From: CAZTPJ01 sp964614515
GTDB taxonomy: Bacteria > Planctomycetota > Phycisphaerae > Phycisphaerales > UBA1924
NCBI GenBank assembly: GCA_964614515.1
Contig: CAZTPJ010000003.1
Location: 23,989 to 87,988, forward strand
Direction: 5' to 3'
DNA: 64,000 nt
Shown in pieces: positions 59,530 through 64,000 of this stretch. Numbering within the stretch: the stretch's first letter is position 1; the number at the start of each line of letters is the position of its first letter. The notes under the pieces are model-generated. The model did not search any database, was not told where the DNA came from, and worked only from the letters and a program-made list of their open reading frames with translations. The translations under genes were made by a program, and so were the position numbers.

Positions 59530-59742
59530 ATGGCCCCCGCTGCTGGTCCCATCTCCGCGTTTCCGATCGGCGACTGGCAGTTCTGGATCGCCACGGCCAT
59601 CTTCGTCATCGCGGCGATCTGGCTGCTCCGCCCGATCCTGCCGATACCGTTTCTCAAGCGGCGTCGCGGAGGCGGGCGACGACAGAAGGCCACGTTGACG
59701 ATCGAGGGCAAGGTCGCCCCGCCGACGATGAAGAAACCGTAA
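59530..59742 (+). CDS. Small membrane protein after feoB
   Basis: The 70-residue protein has one membrane helix (FWIATAIFVIAAIWLLRPIL) and a basic tail (KRRRGGGRRQK). It starts three bases after the feoB stop, so it is translated with it. It may be the counterpart of small FeoC-like or FeoB-associated membrane proteins, but it lacks the cysteines of the latter. Assignment is by position and topology. Confidence 0.7.
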   Translation: MAPAAGPISAFPIGDWQFWIATAIFVIAAIWLLRPILPIPFLKRRRGGGRRQKATLTIEGKVAPPTMKKP

Positions 59743-59770
59743 AAGGGCATTCGCCCGGACCCGCAGCCTC

Positions 59771-59799
59771 TTGACAGGCGAGTGTCACGGCGGTATGCT
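59771..59799 (+). promoter_or_regulatory. Sigma-70-type promoter upstream of DUF2946-like gene
   Basis: TTGACA (59771-59776) and TATGCT (59794-59799) are 17 bases apart, the best promoter match in the window. The RNA start would be near 59806, inside the palindrome 59802-59819. Confidence 0.7.
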
Positions 59800-59801
59800 A
59801 T

Positions 59802-59819
59802 CTGAGACTGCATTCTCAG
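59802..59819 (+). promoter_or_regulatory. Palindromic operator candidate, Fur-box-like
   Basis: CTGAGACTGCATTCTCAG has arms CTGAGA/TCTCAG. TGAGACTGCATTCTCA resembles the Fur variant TGAGAATxATTCTCA with one more central base. It overlaps the expected RNA start, a typical repressor site. Confidence 0.55.
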
Positions 59820-59828
59820 GTAGCCGCC

Positions 59829-60212
59829 ATGCTTCGACTCGGCTCAACATCCGCCAGACGACCAACCCACCCGGCGTGGGCGGTTCATGTGTTGGCGATG
59901 TGTCTGGTCGCGGCGATCCTGCTTCAGGTTCCTTCGCACATCGCGCATCTGCGATCACATCACGCCCCCGTGGCCGCGTGCGGGGACCACGGTTGCCACA
60001 CCTCAAGCGACACGGCCCCGGCGGACCCTTCGCACGATGACTGCCCGACGTGCGAACTCTTCGCACAGGTGCGCCACGCAGCGCTGCCCATCGTGATGAG
60101 CGTGCCGACGCCGTTCATGCTGACGCACGAACGCATTGGCGAGTTCCACGAGCGCGTGTTCAGCCTTGCCGCGCCCACGGCCGCGATGCCGCGCGGGCCA
60201 CCGACGGCCTGA
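59829..60212 (+). CDS. DUF2946-like membrane-anchored Cys/His protein
   Basis: The 127-residue protein has a membrane helix or signal (AVHVLAMCLVAAILLQVPSHIA) followed by a His/Cys-rich part (HLRSHHAPVAACGDHGCHTS, DDCPTCELF) and a short C-terminal region. The HH, CxxxxC and CxxC groups look able to bind metal and recall DUF2946-type proteins that are often found with metal-uptake genes. It follows the feo operon behind its own promoter and palindrome. The family call is tentative. Confidence 0.65.
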   Translation: MLRLGSTSARRPTHPAWAVHVLAMCLVAAILLQVPSHIAHLRSHHAPVAACGDHGCHTSSDTAPADPSHDDCPTCELFAQVRHAALPIVMSVPTPFMLTHERIGEFHERVFSLAAPTAAMPRGPPTA

Positions 60213-60284
60213 ACAGTCGCTTCGTGCGCCGCCGGCTCTAACTTCTTACTCCGCCGTCACCGCGCGATCCCCCGCATGCGCTGA

Positions 60285-60298
60285 CTCACGATCGTGAG
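60285..60298. promoter_or_regulatory. Perfect 14-bp palindrome
   Basis: CTCACGATCGTGAG is fully self-complementary and flanked by two TGCGCTGA direct repeats. It lies 47 bases before the prepilin start. Operator function is conjecture. Confidence 0.3.
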
Positions 60299-60345
60299 CG
60301 TGCGCTGACGTGTTCACATACGCCAACTTCATCGAGGGCCTCCCC

Positions 60346-61140
60346 ATGCGCCGTCGCGCCTTTACCCTCATCGAACTTCTGGTCGTGATCGCGGTGATTG
60401 CGCTGCTGATCGGGATCCTGCTGCCCGCGCTGGGCCAGGCTCGCCGCGCGGGGCAGACGCTCAAGTGCCTCGCGAATCTGCGATCACTCGAACAGGCGCA
60501 CACGCTCTACGCCGACGCCTACAAAGGCGCCTTCATCGACGCGGGGCTCGCCCACGGCGGGCTTGCCAACCTCAACCTCGCATGGCCCGTCACCCTCGGC
60601 GAACACTACGGCTCGCAGCTCATCCTCCGATCGCCCGGCGACACCAGCCAGTATTGGCCCATCTCCGAAGGCGGCTCGTTCGACGGCCTGTCGCTCACGC
60701 AAACCCTCGACATGATTCGCGAGGGCACAACGCCATCATCACCGCTCGGCCGTTGGACGAGTTACGGCCTCAACGGCTTCACCGCGCGCAGCGTCGCGCC
60801 ATCCATCCGGCAGACCTATGACGCGATGCACAAGATTGAACGGCCGTACGCGACCATTCACTTCCTGCAGATGACCGAGGGCAACTTGCCCGGTTCGGCT
60901 TCGTTCGCCCGCGCGGATCATGTACACCCAGAAACCTGGAGCGATGGTCCCGGCGGCCCGGTGTCCGCGCCGCGACTGGCCGCGCTCGAAGTCGAGACCC
61001 ACGCCCACGGCGGACCAGCGCAGTCCGAATCTTCCATCGCCAACTACGGCTTTCTCGACGGCCACGCCGAAACGCTCCGCTTCAAAGAGGTCTACACCGA
61101 TCTCAAGAAGAACCGCTTTGACCCCAGCGTCGCCCAATGA
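60346..61140 (+). CDS. Prepilin-like protein with N-terminal methylation motif
   Basis: The 264-residue protein begins RRRAFTLIELLVVIAVIALLIGILLPALGQARR, the cleavage and methylation motif of type IV pilins and type II secretion pseudopilins (cleavage before F, Glu at +5, hydrophobic helix). In the rest CLANLRSLEQAHTLYADAY and NYGFLDGHAETLRF (DGHAE near the C-terminus) are typical of the large planctomycete group of such proteins, whose role is unclear. ATG 60346 is used, giving the short basic leader. It overlaps the next gene's alternative start by ATGA. Confidence 0.9.
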   Translation: MRRRAFTLIELLVVIAVIALLIGILLPALGQARRAGQTLKCLANLRSLEQAHTLYADAYKGAFIDAGLAHGGLANLNLAWPVTLGEHYGSQLILRSPGDTSQYWPISEGGSFDGLSLTQTLDMIREGTTPSSPLGRWTSYGLNGFTARSVAPSIRQTYDAMHKIERPYATIHFLQMTEGNLPGSASFARADHVHPETWSDGPGGPVSAPRLAALEVETHAHGGPAQSESSIANYGFLDGHAETLRFKEVYTDLKKNRFDPSVAQ

Positions 61141-61166
61141 ACCAGCCCCGCACACGGAATCTCACC

Positions 61167-61949
61167 ATGAACTGCATCTCAACTTTCGTCATGCTCACGC
61201 TCGCCGCGCCAGCGCTGGCGCAAACGCTCGATCCCGGGGATGTCGTTCTCGCACGGCGGGACGGGCGGATCATCACCGGCGCCGTCACGCTCGGGGGAAC
61301 CTCGCAGTTTCCGGTGCATGTGTTTCCCGGCGTGTTTGGCGAGTTGCCGAACTGGACGAACGATCCCGGGTTTGACTCCGAGAGCGGCGCGTTTCCGCCG
61401 GGGACGCAAATTGGGTTTGACGCCATGCGGGCGGTGCGCGTGTGGGATGGATGCGCGTTTCGCATGATTCCCGAGGAACGCCTCGTGTTCCGCAAGGGGC
61501 CGTTCACGGCGACGACACCGACGATGGATGTGGTGACGCCCGGCTTTGTTCTCGGCGAGGCGAACGTCGGCGGCGTGTTTCATCATCACATGTCGTATGA
61601 ACTTCTCGCGCCGGCCGCGGCGGGAATCTATCTCGTTGAACTGACGATGTGGTCACAAACGCCCGGGCTTGACCCTTCGCGTCCGATCTGGATCGTCTTT
61701 CGCCAGGGTGAGGATTTTGTGGCGCATCAGGAAGCCTTCGACTGGGCGGTATGGAATCTTGATCCCTCGATCTGCCGGCCGGACCTTGACACATCCACGG
61801 GCGCGGGCACGCTGGACATTTTCGACTTTCTGACGTTCTCGAACCTGTTCGCGATGCAGGATCCTCGCGCGGACTTTGAGGCGGACTGCATCTTCGACAT
61901 TTTCGATTTCCTCGCGTTCTCGAATGAGTTCGCGGGCGGTTGTCCATGA
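61167..61949 (+). CDS. Secreted protein with Cys-poor dockerin-like tail
   Basis: The 260-residue protein has a signal peptide (CISTFVMLTLAAPALAQ). Its body (RDGRIITGAVTLGG, HVFPGVFGE, PPGTQIGFDAMRAVRVWDG, AAGIYLVELTMWSQTPGLDPSRPIWIVF) is shared with the next gene. The tail is a double repeat (TGAGTLDIFDFLTFSNLF, CIFDIFDFLAFSNEFAGGCP) that keeps the DIFDFL..SN..F pattern of the GC-type dockerin but replaces most cysteines. ATG 61167 gives a good signal peptide; ATG 61137 overlaps the prepilin stop. Translational coupling to the prepilin gene is possible. Confidence 0.8.
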   Translation: MNCISTFVMLTLAAPALAQTLDPGDVVLARRDGRIITGAVTLGGTSQFPVHVFPGVFGELPNWTNDPGFDSESGAFPPGTQIGFDAMRAVRVWDGCAFRMIPEERLVFRKGPFTATTPTMDVVTPGFVLGEANVGGVFHHHMSYELLAPAAAGIYLVELTMWSQTPGLDPSRPIWIVFRQGEDFVAHQEAFDWAVWNLDPSICRPDLDTSTGAGTLDIFDFLTFSNLFAMQDPRADFEADCIFDIFDFLAFSNEFAGGCP

Positions 61950-62158
61950 CTCGTGGGGCACATCGGAGGGAAGTGGCCCGGGCCGTGCCGTAACGGGCGC
62001 GATCCGGTTTGGAGGACCAGTCGTCGGCCGCGTCGGCTGACGACACACCCGGAGCGGATCTGAGCGTTTCAGATCGGCGGGACATGACATCCCCACCACG
62101 GGGACCAGTATCGGTGCGTACATCACGCGCAAGACTTCACGCACAAGGAGAGACACGC

Positions 62159-62842
62159 ATGACACGACAGGCCATGACCATCGGACTCATCGCGGGTTCC
62201 GTCGCGCTTGCGGCCCCGGCCGTCGCCCACGATGGCGACATCGGCCTGCGAATCGTGAACAATCGCATCTTCACGGGCGCGGTTGTTGAAACGCCGCAAG
62301 GCTCGAGCGCGGTGGGCGTTCGCCGAGTCTTTGGCGTTGAGTTCAAGGACTTCGGCGGCGTGCCGTACGCCGATGAACCGGGACTCTTCGCATCGCCCGG
62401 CACGTTCCCGCAGAGCAGCCTCGGCTTTGACATCCTTGGGCCGATTCTCAAGTGGGATGGCGCCGCGTTCCCGGCCGCGCCGATTCCCGCTGAGACGATC
62501 AACATCGAGTTCGGCCCGCTGTCGCGCACGACGCCGCTGTCGAGCATCGTCGTGCAGGGCTTTGGCATCAACGTCGGCCCGGGCGGATTCGATGAACACT
62601 ACGACTTCTATCTCAATCCCCCGCGCGGCGATGGCATCTATGCCCTGTCGCTGCGGCTGTGGAGCGATGCGCCCGGCGTGCGGGAATCACGGCCGTTCCA
62701 TCTCATCTTCAACTGGAACATGAGCGAGCCGATGCACGAGGCGGCGGTGGACTGGGCGCGGGCGAACCTGGTGCCATCGCCGACGACGGCCGTGGTGCTG
62801 CTGGCTCCGGGCGTGCTCGCGATGGGCAGGCGTCGGCGCTGA
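62159..62842 (+). CDS. Secreted protein with PEP-CTERM-like tail, paralogue of preceding gene
   Basis: The 227-residue protein has a signal peptide (TIGLIAGSVALAAPAVA) and a body like that of 61167: NNRIFTGAVVET, RRVFGVEF, SPGTFPQSSLGFDILGPILKWDG, GDGIYALSLRLWSDAPGVRESRPFHLIF, and EAAVDWARANLVP. In contrast to its neighbour it ends PSPTTAVVLLAPGVLAMGRRRR, a PEP-CTERM-like signal. AAGGAGAGA precedes ATG 62159. Function unknown; both are probably sorted to the surface by different routes. Confidence 0.82.
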   Translation: MTRQAMTIGLIAGSVALAAPAVAHDGDIGLRIVNNRIFTGAVVETPQGSSAVGVRRVFGVEFKDFGGVPYADEPGLFASPGTFPQSSLGFDILGPILKWDGAAFPAAPIPAETINIEFGPLSRTTPLSSIVVQGFGINVGPGGFDEHYDFYLNPPRGDGIYALSLRLWSDAPGVRESRPFHLIFNWNMSEPMHEAAVDWARANLVPSPTTAVVLLAPGVLAMGRRRR

Positions 62843-62942
62843 GCGGAGTCGATCTGAGATTTCAGATTTGAGATCTGAAAGCCAGACTCCGCGCGTTGCC
62901 TGCGTGTCGCTGTGGTGGCGTTCAGCGTCCGCGACGATCTCG

Positions 62943-64000
62943 CTACCGCCGTCGCTGCTCTGGCGGGGATGCGCCTCGCTGGGGCGTGCGCTGCGACTCG
63001 AACCGCACGGCTTGCAAGGCCTTCGCGTTGGCCTCGGGCAGGACGAACCATCCCCAGAACGCCGGCGAGCCGTACGCGCGGACCGTCGTGGGCGGGTGGA
63101 AGTGGAACGAGAAGGGGATGATGCGTTCGAAGTCGTCGCTTGTGCCGAAATATTCGAGCGGGCGTTCCATGAAGTTCGAAGGCAGGCGGCTTCGTTGCTT
63201 GCGCATGGCCACCACATCCACCGGGATCCAACTCAGTGTCTTGGACCCTTCATCGAACAACGCGAACTCGACCCACGCGCGAAGTTCCTTGCGTCCGCGA
63301 CCGCCGAGGAACTCCTTGTCATCCTCGGCCGCGCCTTCGAAGCCGATGACGATTCGCGCGGGGATGTCGGCGCGTCGATACACGGCCGCGAGGAGGCAGA
63401 CCATGTCGAACTCGGTGCCTCGTCCGCGTGTGGCGGTCTCGGCCGCGCCCTGGAGGTCAATGCCTTCGAGTTGTCCGATGCGGTTGTAGTTCAGGCCGTT
63501 GCCGCTGATCTGCACATGCTCGACGACTTTGCCCGCGAGCCACTTGGCGGTGACGACGGGCGGCTGCGAGCGCGTCTTGCCCTTCGTCGTCCAGCGATCG
63601 ACGAGGCGCTGCACCGGCTCCATGTCATACGGGGCGAGTTCGCCCTTGTTGCTCGCGTCGGGACCAAAGTCCACGTACATCTGAGGCTCGAAGCACGATT
63701 GCACGATGGTGGGCCACGCCTCGGCGGGCCAGGGCGTCTGCATCGCCGACGCCTCATCAAACGTCGTGCGATAACTCACGACGGGATACTCCATCTGCAA
63801 CTCGATCTCGCGGCCTTTCTTCTCGGCCAGATGCCAGATCGCCAGGCGGGCCCCGCACGGATACCCGGGTTTGATCTCCGGGCGCGTCGCCGCCACGCGA
63901 TCATCGAACGTCACACGCCCCACCGGCAGGCCGTTTTCCAACGCTGAAAGGTTCACCTGGTGCGTGCCGCTGGACTCGAGAAACGGGAAGACCACGGCCG
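62943..64000 (-). CDS. Transglutaminase-fold protein lacking catalytic Cys and His (5' end beyond window)
   Basis: At least 350 residues are present and the frame stays open to the window edge, so the N-terminus is missing. The transglutaminase-like core lies in ATRGRGTEFDMVCLLAAVYRRADIPARIVIGF, followed by ELRAWVEFALF and SWIPVD. Compared with active members (GxCxxxAxLxxAxxRxxGIPAR, HAWVE, D) the Cys is Glu and the His is Arg; only the Asp remains. It cannot be a normal enzyme and may bind peptide or partner. Compare the intact protein at 14887. Confidence 0.75.
   Translation of the reverse strand, partial: AVVFPFLESSGTHQVNLSALENGLPVGRVTFDDRVAATRPEIKPGYPCGARLAIWHLAEKKGREIELQMEYPVVSYRTTFDEASAMQTPWPAEAWPTIVQSCFEPQMYVDFGPDASNKGELAPYDMEPVQRLVDRWTTKGKTRSQPPVVTAKWLAGKVVEHVQISGNGLNYNRIGQLEGIDLQGAAETATRGRGTEFDMVCLLAAVYRRADIPARIVIGFEGAAEDDKEFLGGRGRKELRAWVEFALFDEGSKTLSWIPVDVVAMRKQRSRLPSNFMERPLEYFGTSDDFERIIPFSFHFHPPTTVRAYGSPAFWGWFVLPEANAKALQAVRFESQRTPQRGASPPEQRRR

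Overview
The window looks like chromosomal DNA of a planctomycete, most likely class Phycisphaerae, order Phycisphaerales. Three things point there. Seven secreted proteins end in an almost identical cysteine-rich double repeat of the GC-type dockerin kind (CYADCD, DIFDFLCFGN, GCP), and an eighth has a cysteine-poor version. A membrane protein at 38768-39475 ends in the planctomycete zinc-ribbon pattern CxxCxYDLxGLx(4)CPECG. An ECF sigma factor is paired with a membrane Ser/Thr kinase. The DNA is GC-rich, so many long antisense reading frames are only mirror images of real genes.

Layout. 1-8.7 kb: flavin-reductase-like protein, lipoprotein, a TIGR03790-type dockerin protein, a ClC chloride transporter, an OPT peptide transporter and a tRNA-Val. 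8.7-12.3 kb: a gene-poor, repeat-rich stretch with an HNH gene, an unknown gene and a 21-bp tandem array. 12.3-21.3 kb: housekeeping genes (MFS exporter, NAD(P)H-hydrate dehydratase, transglutaminase-like protein, TatD, Lgt) and a degenerate histidine kinase overlapping a response regulator-HDOD protein. 21.3-31.6 kb: secreted dockerin proteins (FG-GAP, two propellers, subtilisin), homogentisate dioxygenase and ChrA. 31.6-35.1 kb: a second 21-bp array, a FRG-domain gene and ATP sulfurylase. 35.1-41.0 kb: an accessory island of three 5'-truncated RHS cassettes on the minus strand, with different C-termini and unrelated genes between them. 41-54.8 kb: CotH-like protein, coiled-coil protein, sigma factor and kinase, gap, pyrC, an M36-like metalloprotease and a PEP-CTERM-like protein. 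54.8-64 kb: M32 carboxypeptidase, the feoA-feoB iron-uptake operon, a prepilin-like protein, two sister secreted proteins with different C-terminal tails, and a transglutaminase-fold protein lacking its catalytic Cys and His, cut by the window end.

How parts work together. The feoA-feoB-small membrane protein operon and the DUF2946-like gene behind it both have a promoter-like element with a TGAG/CTCA palindrome just after the -10 box, suggesting a shared metal-responsive repressor. The pseudo-kinase and HDOD regulator overlap by four bases and are probably one signalling unit. TatD and Lgt overlap the same way. The RHS region resembles an array of displaced toxin tips.

Between genes there are at least seven families of short palindromic dispersed repeats. 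One member has inserted in frame into the G domain of feoB. Two unrelated tandem arrays both have a 21-bp period. All domain calls come from reading motifs by eye; no database search was run.
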